A model generated the notes under the pieces. The model did not search any database. It worked only from the letters and a program-made list of their open reading frames with translations, and was not told the origin of the DNA. 20,308 nt of DNA from an uncultured Clostridia bacterium (GTDB lineage: Bacteria; Bacillota; Clostridia; Oscillospirales; Acutalibacteraceae), in the NCBI GenBank assembly GCA_947624755.1, contig CANQLQ010000005.1, positions 1-20,308 of the forward strand, given 5' to 3'. Position 1 is the stretch's first letter; every line of letters starts with the position of its first letter. Of this stretch, positions 14,015 through 20,308 are shown one piece after another. The translations under genes and the position numbers were made by a program.

Positions 14015-14419
14015 ATGGCTGCTAAGGTTAGCAAGAAAACTGCTGCCACACGCCGTCGCCGTGAGAAGAAGAATATTGAACGCGGTGCGGCCCATATTCA
14101 ATCCACCTTCAACAACACGATTGTTACAATCTCTGACACACAGGGCAATGTAGTATCGTGGGCAAGTGCCGGTGAAATGGGCTTTAGAGGCTCAAGAAAA
14201 TCAACTCCGTTTGCTGCTCAGACAGCGGCTGAAACAGCTGCAAAGACAGCAAAGGATTACGGCATGAAAACTGTTGAAGTATATGTTAAGGGACCGGGCG
14301 CAGGTCGTGAAGCTGCAATCAGAGCTTTGCAGACTGCCGGACTCGAAGTAACACTTATTAAAGACGTTACTCCTATTCCGCACAACGGTTGCCGTCCGCC
14401 CAAGAGAAGACGTGTATAA
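14015..14419 (+). CDS. rpsK: Small subunit ribosomal protein S11
   Basis: S11 (134 aa) forms part of the 30S platform near the mRNA exit and E site. After a basic N-terminus (KKTAATRRRREKKNIERG) comes the conserved AHIQSTFNNTIVTISDTQGN. The C-terminal signature reads VTPIPHNGCRPPKRRRV. It is a few residues longer than the common 129-130, from a slightly extended basic N-terminus. AGGAGG lies at normal spacing upstream. Confidence 0.98.
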   Translation: MAAKVSKKTAATRRRREKKNIERGAAHIQSTFNNTIVTISDTQGNVVSWASAGEMGFRGSRKSTPFAAQTAAETAAKTAKDYGMKTVEVYVKGPGAGREAAIRALQTAGLEVTLIKDVTPIPHNGCRPPKRRRV

Positions 14420-14437
14420 CGGAGGTACTGATATATA

Positions 14438-15064
14438 ATGAGTAGATACACAGGACCGGTTTGCAAGCAATGCCGCCGTGAGGGCAAGAAGCTCTTTTTA
14501 AAGGGTGACAGATGTTACACAGGCAAATGTGCCATTGATCGTCGTTCTTATGCTCCCGGACAGCATGGCCAGAACCGCAGCAAAAATTCTGAATACGGTC
14601 TTCAGCTTCGTGCAAAGCAGCAGGCAAGACGCTACTATGGCGTTCAGGAAGGCCAGTTCCACAAATACTTCCTTATGGCTGAGCGTAAGGCAGGCATGAC
14701 AGGTGAAAACCTTCTCAAGATTTGCGAAAGCCGTCTTGACAATGTTGTTTATACCCTTGGCTGGGCTTCATCTCGTGCAGAAGCAAGACAGCTTGTTACA
14801 CATGCTCACTATGAAGTAAACGGTAAGAAAGTTGACATTCCCAGCTACCTTCTTAAGGCAGGCGATGTTGTTTCTATCAAAGCAAAGAGCCGTGACAGTG
14901 TTAAGATAAAGGAAGTTCTTGAAGCTAATGCCTCAAGACCTGTTCCTACATGGCTTGACGTTGATGCAGAAAACCTTTCAGCAAAGGTTGTTGCTCTTCC
15001 GGAACGTGAACAGATCGGCGCACCGGTTGAAGAACATCTCATCGTCGAATTCTATTCCAAATAA
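14438..15064 (+). CDS. rpsD: Small subunit ribosomal protein S4, zinc-binding form
   Basis: S4 (208 aa) starts 30S body assembly and helps shape the mRNA entry tunnel. In several bacteria it also represses its own operon. C9, C12, C26 and C31 (VCKQC and CYTGKC) make the N-terminal zinc site seen in Thermus-type S4. The S4 RNA-binding fold follows (ESRLDNVVYTLGWASSRAEA, about residues 97-116). In B. subtilis rpsD stands apart from the alpha cluster; here it lies within it, between rpsK and rpoA, 46 nt before rpoA. Confidence 0.98.
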   Translation: MSRYTGPVCKQCRREGKKLFLKGDRCYTGKCAIDRRSYAPGQHGQNRSKNSEYGLQLRAKQQARRYYGVQEGQFHKYFLMAERKAGMTGENLLKICESRLDNVVYTLGWASSRAEARQLVTHAHYEVNGKKVDIPSYLLKAGDVVSIKAKSRDSVKIKEVLEANASRPVPTWLDVDAENLSAKVVALPEREQIGAPVEEHLIVEFYSK

Positions 15065-15110
15065 TAGAATAAGGTGAAAATAACATTTAATGCATTATAG
15101 GAGGCTTGGC

Positions 15111-16064
15111 ATGATAGGAATCGAGAAACCGAAAATTGAGACTTCCGAATTATCGGCTGACGGTACTTACGGAAAGATCATTGTTGAACCGCTTGAGAGT
15201 GGTTACGGTATTACCTTAGGCAACAGCCTTAGAAGAACTCTTCTTTCCTCACTTCCCGGCTACGCTATTACAAGCGTAAAGATTGACGGAATTGTTCATG
15301 AATTTTCGACTATCCCGGGCGTAAAAGAAGATGTTACAGAAATCGTACTCAACCTGAAGCGAGTAATACTCAAAATTCACGGAGAAGGTCCGAAAACACT
15401 TTACATTGAAGCGAACGGCGAAGGTGAAATCGTTGCCGGTGATATTCAGTGTGACTCTGACGTTGAAATTCTCAACCCGGAAAGCCACATCTGCACTCTT
15501 GGCAATGATGCTCACGTAAGCATGGAGCTTACATGCGATTGCGGACGCGGATATGTTTCGGCCGAGCAAAATAAAGCAGCTCTGAAGCAACAACCGATTG
15601 GTGTTATTGCTATTGATTCGATCTACACACCGGTGCTCAAGGTCAACTATACAGTTGAGAACACCCGCGTTGGCCAGAACACAGCTCTCGACAAACTCAC
15701 GCTTGAAGTTTGGACCGATAAAACAATTACGGCAACAGAAGCTGTATCTCTTGCGGCCAAGTTTCTCAATGAACATCTCGCTCTTTTCAGTAATCTGTCA
15801 GGAGCAGCGTATGATACAGAGATCATGGTAGACAAAGCAGAAGATTCAAGAGAAAAAATACTTGAGATGACCATTGAGGAACTTGAGTTGACTGTTCGCT
15901 CTTTCAACTGCTTAAAGAGAGCACAGATCAACACGGTTGAAGATTTGACCAAAAAGACTGAAGAAGAAATGATGAAGGTAAGAAACCTCGGCAAGAAGTC
16001 TCTTGACGAAGTTATCGGCAAGCTTCATTCATTAGGTCTAAGTCTCAGAACTGAAGAAGACTAA
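15111..16064 (+). CDS. rpoA: RNA polymerase alpha subunit
   Basis: Alpha (317 aa) dimerises to seed RNA polymerase assembly and recognises UP elements. The N-terminal domain holds GNSLRRTLLSSLPGYAI and related dimer contacts. A short linker leads to the C-terminal domain in the last 65 residues (LELTVRSFNCLKRAQI, then MMKVRNLGKKSLDEVIGKL), which carries the conserved DNA-binding arginine of the TVRSFNCLK motif. I chose the ATG at 15111: AGGAGG (15099-15104) lies 6 nt away, while the ATG at 15090 has no ribosome binding site. Confidence 0.98.
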   Translation: MIGIEKPKIETSELSADGTYGKIIVEPLESGYGITLGNSLRRTLLSSLPGYAITSVKIDGIVHEFSTIPGVKEDVTEIVLNLKRVILKIHGEGPKTLYIEANGEGEIVAGDIQCDSDVEILNPESHICTLGNDAHVSMELTCDCGRGYVSAEQNKAALKQQPIGVIAIDSIYTPVLKVNYTVENTRVGQNTALDKLTLEVWTDKTITATEAVSLAAKFLNEHLALFSNLSGAAYDTEIMVDKAEDSREKILEMTIEELELTVRSFNCLKRAQINTVEDLTKKTEEEMMKVRNLGKKSLDEVIGKLHSLGLSLRTEED

Positions 16065-16094
16065 TTTTAATTACGCTATAAGGAGTGATTTCAA

Positions 16095-16436
16095 ATGGCA
16101 GGTACCAGAAAACTTGGCAGAACCAGCGATCATCGCAGGGCAATGCTCAGAGGCATGGTAACATATCTCTTGGAAAAGGGCAGCATTGAAACCACCGTTA
16201 CAAGGGCAAAGGAAGTACGCGCCATGGCCGAGAAAATGATTACTCTCGGCAAAGACGCATCCCTTCATAATCGTCGTCAGGCTCTTGCTTATATCACAAA
16301 AGAAGATGTAGTTAAGAAGCTTTTCGACGAAATCGGTCCGAAATACAAGGAAGTAAACGGTGGATATTGCCGTATTATCAAAACAGGTCCTCGTCGTGGT
16401 GACGCAGCTGAAATGTGCATCATTGAGCTTGTTTGA
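16095..16436 (+). CDS. rplQ: Large subunit ribosomal protein L17
   Basis: L17 (113 aa) surrounds the exit of the 50S tunnel. It reads MAGTRKLGRTSDHRRAMLRG, then the helical segment TTVTRAKEVRAMAEKMITLG, and ends RRGDAAEMCIIELV. It is of the short Firmicutes type. AAGGAG precedes the ATG. It is the last gene of the cluster and is followed within 35 nt by an intrinsic terminator. The ecfA-ecfT-truA genes that follow rplQ in B. subtilis are absent here. Confidence 0.98.
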   Translation: MAGTRKLGRTSDHRRAMLRGMVTYLLEKGSIETTVTRAKEVRAMAEKMITLGKDASLHNRRQALAYITKEDVVKKLFDEIGPKYKEVNGGYCRIIKTGPRRGDAAEMCIIELV

Positions 16437-16468
16437 TTTAGATAGTACAAAGAATATAGAATAAAACA

Positions 16469-16500
16469 GGGGCTGTCTCAGTAAGGCAGCTCCTTATTTC
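16469..16500 (+). terminator. Intrinsic terminator of the ribosomal cluster
   Basis: GGGGCTGTCT (16469-16478) and AGGCAGCTCC (16484-16493) form a 10-bp stem with two G-U pairs and a CAGTA loop. A T-rich stretch (TTATTTCTGCTTTGTTTT) follows. It stands 33 nt after the rplQ stop on the same strand. Confidence 0.85.
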
Positions 16501-16602
16501 TGCTTTGTTTTATTTTCCGTATGCCGCCTTTTCCAAAGAACAGGCAAACCGGGATAATTTACCGTCAAGCAGGGCGGCTTGTATTAATCAGTGATTCCTT
16601 AG

Positions 16603-16641
16603 AAAAAAATCGGATACAAGGCTGTACTTGATCCGATTTTT
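16603..16641 (-). terminator. Terminator of the radical SAM gene
   Basis: On the - strand AAAAATCGGAT (from 16641) pairs with ATCCGATTTTT (to 16605), and CAAG with CTTG inside, with one bulged base and a 6-nt loop. It ends in a run of seven T. It starts 12 nt after the stop codon at 16653. The stem is symmetric enough to work on the + strand too, backing up the rplQ terminator. Confidence 0.85.
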
Positions 16642-16652
16642 CATATATTGAT

Positions 16653-18092
16653 TTACTCTGCTTTTGCATTTTTTGCGGCAAATTCTGCCTTTCCTTCGGG
16701 CGTATCACGATAATATTGAGTCTTTGGATTGGGATGTTTATTGTTCTTCCATATCTCTTCTGCTCTGGGCGCCCATTCTCTTGCAAACTTATCGCACTTG
16801 CTGCAAAGCTGTTCGGCAGATTCAGCACATTCGAGATTTGTTGATTTTGCACCGGTCTGAGAGATAATATTTCTAAGACAATCCGGATTTTCAAGCATCG
16901 GGCAGGGTCTAAGATGGTTGTCATTAAACGGTTGGTCGTGTCTGTACGCCATAAAGAGCGGACTGCGAAGTCCCTCAAGGAGAGTTTTTTCTCTGATGTT
17001 TGAATCCGAAAAATGAATGAATACGCAAGGCTCCATATCACCTGCGGCATTAATGTGGAAATAGTTTCTGCCGCCGGCAATACAACCGCCGACATATTCG
17101 CCGTCACCCTGGAAGTCCATTATGAAAAGGGGCTTTCCGGTTTTGTTGTTTCTTGTTTTGCGAACCCATTTATACATATATTCTCTTTGGTCAGGGTTCG
17201 GAATAAGCTCAACCGGTGCGTCCTTACCGACAGGCATATAGTTGAAATAAAGACCGAATTTGACACCGCAGTCAATCATTTTATCCATAAATTCATCGCT
17301 TGTAACCTGTTCAATATTTGCGCTTGTGTAGCAAACCGACATACCGAAAAGCAGACCGTTCTCTTTGAGAAGCTTCATAGATTCAAGGGCTTGCTGATAC
17401 ATACCTTCTCCGCGGCGGTCATCGGTCGTCTCTTTGCTTCCTTCAATGCTGATTGCAAGAGCCATATTGCCGACTCTTTTAAGCTCATCACAAAAGGCCC
17501 GGTCAACAAGTGTGCCGTTGGTGTAAGTAAGGAAAGCACAATCGGGATTTTCTTCGCAAAGGCGAATAATATCGTTCTTGCGAAGGGTAGGCTCGCCGCC
17601 TGTGAACATGAAAAGGTGAGTGCCGAGTTCTTTTGCCTGACTGACAACGCTTGACATTTCTTCAAAAGTAAGGTTTTCTTTGTGACCGTATTCAGCCGCC
17701 CAGCATCCTTTGCATTTGCGGTTGCAAGCGCTTGTCGGATCCATAAGGATAAGGAAAGGAATGTTGCATTTATATTTGTCTCTGTTTGTGCGAACGGCTT
17801 TCGTTCCGTGAACGCCTGCGCCAAGACCCATTGCAAGAAGCATTTTTTTGAGAACACCTCTGTCGGTCTGATTCAGAATATTCATTGCAAAGTCATAATA
17901 AACGCCTTCGCCTTTTTCGATAACCTCACGTATTGAGTCGAGATTTTTTTTAGGAAAAATGCCGCCGAGAAGTTTTTCAACAATGTCAAGAAGTTTTATA
18001 ATATTACCCTGGGGGTCTTTGTCGATATATTTAAGAAGCTTATCAATGGTAACCTCTGCAAATTTGCGTTCGGTTTTTTCTTTAATGGTCAT
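16653..18092 (-). CDS. Radical SAM protein with SPASM-like cysteine tail, substrate unknown
   Basis: This protein (479 aa from the ATG) is a radical SAM enzyme. C123, C127 and C130 (ACNRKCKGCW) bind the [4Fe-4S] cluster, and FTGGEPT at 163-169 is the SAM-binding motif. The C-terminal third has C337, C356, C397, C405, C422, C430 and C433, a SPASM-like pattern for extra iron-sulfur clusters. Residues 1-110 form a helical domain I do not recognise. Similar proteins are common in anaerobic Clostridia; the substrate cannot be read from sequence, and no precursor peptide gene is visible nearby. The start is uncertain: GAAGGGA is very close to this ATG, and an in-frame TTG at 18125 would add 11 residues. 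Confidence 0.88.
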   Translation of the reverse strand: MTIKEKTERKFAEVTIDKLLKYIDKDPQGNIIKLLDIVEKLLGGIFPKKNLDSIREVIEKGEGVYYDFAMNILNQTDRGVLKKMLLAMGLGAGVHGTKAVRTNRDKYKCNIPFLILMDPTSACNRKCKGCWAAEYGHKENLTFEEMSSVVSQAKELGTHLFMFTGGEPTLRKNDIIRLCEENPDCAFLTYTNGTLVDRAFCDELKRVGNMALAISIEGSKETTDDRRGEGMYQQALESMKLLKENGLLFGMSVCYTSANIEQVTSDEFMDKMIDCGVKFGLYFNYMPVGKDAPVELIPNPDQREYMYKWVRKTRNNKTGKPLFIMDFQGDGEYVGGCIAGGRNYFHINAAGDMEPCVFIHFSDSNIREKTLLEGLRSPLFMAYRHDQPFNDNHLRPCPMLENPDCLRNIISQTGAKSTNLECAESAEQLCSKCDKFAREWAPRAEEIWKNNKHPNPKTQYYRDTPEGKAEFAAKNAKAE

Positions 18093-18202
18093 TCCCTTCG
18101 CCACGCAGCACGGAATTTGAAACAATCAAAAGTCCGGGATGCTTCCTTTCTTCACTGAAATTAAGTAAATGCTGAGAAAAGCAGTTTACCAAAAGTTTAT
18201 TC

Positions 18203-18208
18203 ATTATA
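18203..18208 (-). promoter_or_regulatory. Possible -10 box for the radical SAM gene
   Basis: TATAAT reads on the - strand in the AT-rich divergent region, about 110 nt before the ATG at 18092. At 17-nt spacing the -35 position holds only T residues, so recognition would be weak or need help. This is the best candidate I see for this gene's promoter. Confidence 0.4.
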
Positions 18209-18290
18209 GTATATCAAAATATTAAAAAAAAGTCTATAGAATTTTTTCAATAGATTATAAGTTTTTTTGAATTAAAATGATAAAAGTCAG

Positions 18291-18319
18291 TTGAATTTAG
18301 CCTTTATTTATTATATACT
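18291..18319 (+). promoter_or_regulatory. Sigma-A promoter of the VTT-domain gene
   Basis: TTGAAT (18291-18296) and TATACT (18314-18319) are spaced 17 nt apart. Transcription would start near 18326, about 40 nt before the ATG at 18366. This also argues against translation from the in-frame TTG at 18291, which would be the -35 box itself. Confidence 0.7.
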
Positions 18320-18365
18320 TTTTAGTATCACAAATAAACTAAAACGGAGAAAAAACGAAAACCGG

Positions 18366-19055
18366 ATGAAAGAAACAACTAAAAACACGATAAAGGCCTT
18401 GTTTAAGGCAACGGCTGCAATGATAATTTTTGTCGTTGCCGTAATAAATTATGACCGGCTCAAAAATATTGACGTGCGTGCACTTGTTGAATCAAGTGCA
18501 AACACTGCAATTGCGATAGGAACAATTGAAGGGGTATTTTTAATAAAGTCGATTTTGTTCATTATTCCTGCATCGCTTATCTATATTTCGGTCGGTATGG
18601 CTTTTCCGACATGGCAGGCAATACTGATTAACCTTGTCGGTATAATAATCGAAGTGGCTGCGACATATTTCCTCGGTTTATTTCTCGGCGGCGATTATGT
18701 CAACAAGCTGCTTGCAAAGAGCAAAGGCGGCAGGAAAATTCTTGAAATGGAAATCAATAATAAATTTCCTGTTCTTCTCGGAATAAGAGCGCTTCCCGTT
18801 TTTCCGATTGACTTTGTTTCGCTTTTTTGGGGCGCATCAAAATGTAAATTTCCGCGTTACTTCTTTGCTTCAATAATCGGAATTATGCCGAGAGTAATAC
18901 TTTTTACGATTTTGGGTGACGGAATTTATGACTATATACCTATACACCTGATTATCAAAATCGTAATTTGTGCAATACCTGTCGGCGTTGTGGTTTATCT
19001 TACGAGACATTTTATAAAGCAAAAGAAGGAACACGAAAAAGAAATATCAAATTAA
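18366..19055 (+). CDS. VTT-domain membrane protein, TVP38/TMEM64 (DedA-like) family
   Basis: This 229-aa integral membrane protein has hydrophobic segments at about residues 15-28, 56-78, 84-107, 136-157, 165-185 and 192-213. The VTT (SNARE-associated) signature lies at about 139-176: IRALPVFPIDFVSLFWG, then FPRYFFASIIGIMPR. Family members are linked to lipid handling across membranes, such as flipping of phospholipids or undecaprenyl phosphate, but this one's substrate is unknown. The ribosome binding site is poor (GGAG lies 16 nt upstream), yet the promoter position and family start favour this ATG. The C-terminus is a charged cytosolic tail (KQKKEHEKEISN). Confidence 0.88.
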   Translation: MKETTKNTIKALFKATAAMIIFVVAVINYDRLKNIDVRALVESSANTAIAIGTIEGVFLIKSILFIIPASLIYISVGMAFPTWQAILINLVGIIIEVAATYFLGLFLGGDYVNKLLAKSKGGRKILEMEINNKFPVLLGIRALPVFPIDFVSLFWGASKCKFPRYFFASIIGIMPRVILFTILGDGIYDYIPIHLIIKIVICAIPVGVVVYLTRHFIKQKKEHEKEISN

Positions 19056-19060
19056 AAAAT

Positions 19061-19127
19061 AAAGACTGTTGTATTAATTTGTGATTACTTAATGGCTTTG
19101 AAATCAAAATTTTATACGACAGTCTTT
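19061..19127. terminator. Bidirectional terminator between convergent genes
   Basis: AAAGACTGTTGTAT (19061-19074) pairs with ATACGACAGTCTTT (19114-19127), 14 bp with one G-U, flanked by A-runs on the left and T-runs on the right. It therefore reads as a terminator on both strands. It serves the VTT gene ending at 19055 and the glycosyltransferase ending at 19132. The 39-nt loop has a small inner TGATT/AATCA stem. Confidence 0.85.
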
Positions 19128-19131
19128 TTAT

Positions 19132-20067
19132 TTATTGTTCTTTTTTAATATTGGTTTCGTCAACTATGAAAACGGGACGTCCCTTTATTTCATTATATAT
19201 TCTTGCAAGATATTCGCCGATTATACCAAGACTTACAAGAATTAAACCCGAAGCCAAGAGAACGACGGCGGTTATAAAATGACCCATGGCAAGAGAAGCC
19301 TTCGCAAAACGGAGAATTATATACACAAGTGCATACACAAAACCGGCAATACCCATTAAAACGCCGATGTAAAGCGGAAAACGAAGAGGGGAGTTTGTAT
19401 AGCTTAAAATACCGTCAATTGCATACTTGAAAAGCTTTTTAAGGCTCCATTTTGATGTTCCTGCGGCGCGTTCACGATTTTCGTGAGGAAACCACTTGGT
19501 TTTGAATCCGACCCAACTGAAAATACCTTTTGTGAACCGGTTGTATTCAGTAAGCGAAAGGATTGCTTCAACGACCTTGCGCTTCATAATTCTGAAGTCC
19601 TGCGCACCGTCATCAATATATGTTTCTGTCATAGCGTTTGCAATTTTGTAAAATGCGTTTGAAAGCGCACTTTTAAGCCCGCCTTCACCTTTACGGTCAA
19701 TTCTTCTTGCGGCGGCAACATCAAAGCCTTCTTCAAGTGCGCCGAGCATAGCGGGGATAAGCTCGGGACTGTGCTGCAAATCGGCGTCAAGAATACCCAC
19801 ATAGTCGGCAGAGCTGTAACGAAGACCGGACAGCATGGCGGCCTCTTTGCCGAAGTTTCTTGAAAAGGATATGTATTTTACTCTGCTGTCTTTTTCGGCA
19901 AAGCTTTTTATAATTTCGAGTGTTTTGTCCTTGCTTCCGTCGTTTACAAAAATAAAACTGTAATCGAACCCTTTAAGCGATTTCATAATTGGCGTAACTT
20001 CATTATAGAAAAGTTCAAGAACATCGCTTTCGTTAAAGCAAGGTACTATCATTTCAATTGTTTTCAC
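19132..20067 (-). CDS. Family 2 glycosyltransferase, GtrB/bactoprenol-glycosyltransferase-like
   Basis: This protein (311 aa) has a GT-A domain with IVPCFNE (7-13), VNDGSKD (41-47), the metal-binding DADLQ (94-98), GAQDFRIMKR (154-163) and RFTKGIFSWVGF (177-188). Two membrane helices follow at about 234-256 and 268-292. This is the build of GtrB, CsbB and DPM1-type enzymes, which load a sugar from a nucleotide donor onto a polyprenyl phosphate. The sugar is unknown, and no flippase or GT-C partner is visible in the window. The GTG start is chosen because AAAGGAG lies 9 nt upstream and a promoter ends just before; the longer TTG frame at 20130 overlaps the -35 box. Confidence 0.92.
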   Translation of the reverse strand: MKTIEMIVPCFNESDVLELFYNEVTPIMKSLKGFDYSFIFVNDGSKDKTLEIIKSFAEKDSRVKYISFSRNFGKEAAMLSGLRYSSADYVGILDADLQHSPELIPAMLGALEEGFDVAAARRIDRKGEGGLKSALSNAFYKIANAMTETYIDDGAQDFRIMKRKVVEAILSLTEYNRFTKGIFSWVGFKTKWFPHENRERAAGTSKWSLKKLFKYAIDGILSYTNSPLRFPLYIGVLMGIAGFVYALVYIILRFAKASLAMGHFITAVVLLASGLILVSLGIIGEYLARIYNEIKGRPVFIVDETNIKKEQ

Positions 20068-20101
20068 AGGGAAGAACTCCTTTGCTAAGTTTGCTTTTCT
20101 A

Positions 20102-20130
20102 ATTTTAACACTTTTGCGCTGATTGTGCAA
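20102..20130 (-). promoter_or_regulatory. Sigma-A promoter of the glycosyltransferase gene
   Basis: On the - strand TTGCAC (20130-20125) and TAAAAT (20107-20102) are separated by exactly 17 nt. Transcription would begin near 20095, leaving a leader of about 28 nt with AAAGGAG (20083-20077) ahead of the GTG at 20067. Confidence 0.75.
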
Positions 20131-20150
20131 GGCAAAATTAATTTATTAAG

Positions 20151-20308
20151 GAAGCACGCATGGCGTGGCAGGCATCGGCGGACATCGTCCGCAGGAATTA
20201 CGCGGGCACGCATGGCGTGCGGCAATTACGCGAAGTAGTTTATGCAGGCTTTTACTCTTACGCCGCGAAACAACTTGCGTTGTTAACTGTAAAAATTTTA
20301 GTCAGCAG
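20151..20308 (-). repeat. Dispersed repeat, copy B (right end, inverted)
   Basis: Its reverse complement follows copy A (216-354) from ACTAAAATTTTTACAG through GTTTCGCGGCGTAAGAGTAAAA to CCACGCCATGCGTGCTT. Copy B has an extra unit of about 28 bp (20205-20232), a second GCACGC-ATG-GCGTGC hairpin plus AATTACGCG, which duplicates the module at 20154-20204. It may continue past the window edge. It is non-coding and begins about 20 bp behind the glycosyltransferase -35 box. Confidence 0.85.

Noticed and set aside
16523..16578. GCCGCC/GGCGGC long-range inverted repeat as the ends of a mobile element
   Set aside because: Only 6 bp with a 44-nt interior and no target duplication seen.
17013..17654. 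213-residue + strand frame opposite the radical SAM gene
   Set aside because: Lies antisense to the conserved radical SAM core, without a promoter or ribosome binding site.
18291..18365. N-terminal extension of the VTT protein from a TTG
   Set aside because: The TTG is the -35 box of a 17-nt-spaced promoter, so it would not be in the transcript.
20068..20130. N-terminal extension of the glycosyltransferase from a TTG
   Set aside because: It overlaps the promoter; the GTG at 20067 has a strong ribosome binding site and fits the family start.

Overview
The window holds one complete S10-spc-alpha ribosomal protein supercluster of a Gram-positive bacterium, with three unrelated genes downstream and a copy of the same dispersed repeat at each end in opposite orientation. 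Strong AGGAGG-type ribosome binding sites, 17-nt-spaced sigma-A promoters, zinc-binding forms of S14, L36, S4 and adenylate kinase, a zinc-ribbon tail on L24, and a small KOW protein between map and infA all point to class Clostridia. An anaerobic gut lineage such as Oscillospirales is my best guess. That placement is inferred from familiarity with these proteins, not from a search.

Layout. Bases 1-360 are non-coding repeat sequence rich in short hairpins. Bases 360-535 are AT-rich, with a 14-bp palindrome and a 13-bp tandem repeat. A near-consensus promoter (536-564) starts a leader of about 350 nt. The leader has stacked hairpins and an intrinsic terminator (805-830) ahead of rpsJ. From 923 to 16436, 32 genes run on the + strand: rpsJ, rplC, rplD, rplW, rplB, rpsS, rplV, rpsC, rplP, rpmC, rpsQ, rplN, rplX, rplE, rpsN(Z), rpsH, rplF, rplR, rpsE, rpmD, rplO, secY, adk, map, a KOW gene, infA, rpmJ, rpsM, rpsK, rpsD, rpoA and rplQ. 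Most gaps are 1-46 nt, and three junctions are TAATG overlaps. The one large gap is 174 nt before rplB, and it can form two mutually exclusive pairings around the rplB ribosome binding site. A terminator follows rplQ.

Downstream, a radical SAM protein with a SPASM-like cysteine tail lies on the - strand with its own terminator. It is divergent from a VTT-domain (TVP38/TMEM64, DedA-like) membrane protein on the + strand. That gene converges through a shared bidirectional terminator on a GtrB-like family 2 glycosyltransferase on the - strand. In several better-known Firmicutes the alpha cluster continues into ecfA/ecfT/truA; here it does not.

How it works together. The main block encodes ribosomal proteins of both subunits with the Sec channel, adenylate kinase, methionine aminopeptidase, IF-1 and RNA polymerase alpha, so translation, transcription and secretion capacity are expressed together. 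The best candidates for something undescribed are the rpsJ leader with its attenuator and the structured rplB spacer. The repeat family bounding the window is also notable; both window ends fall in or beside it, as would happen if an assembly broke there.
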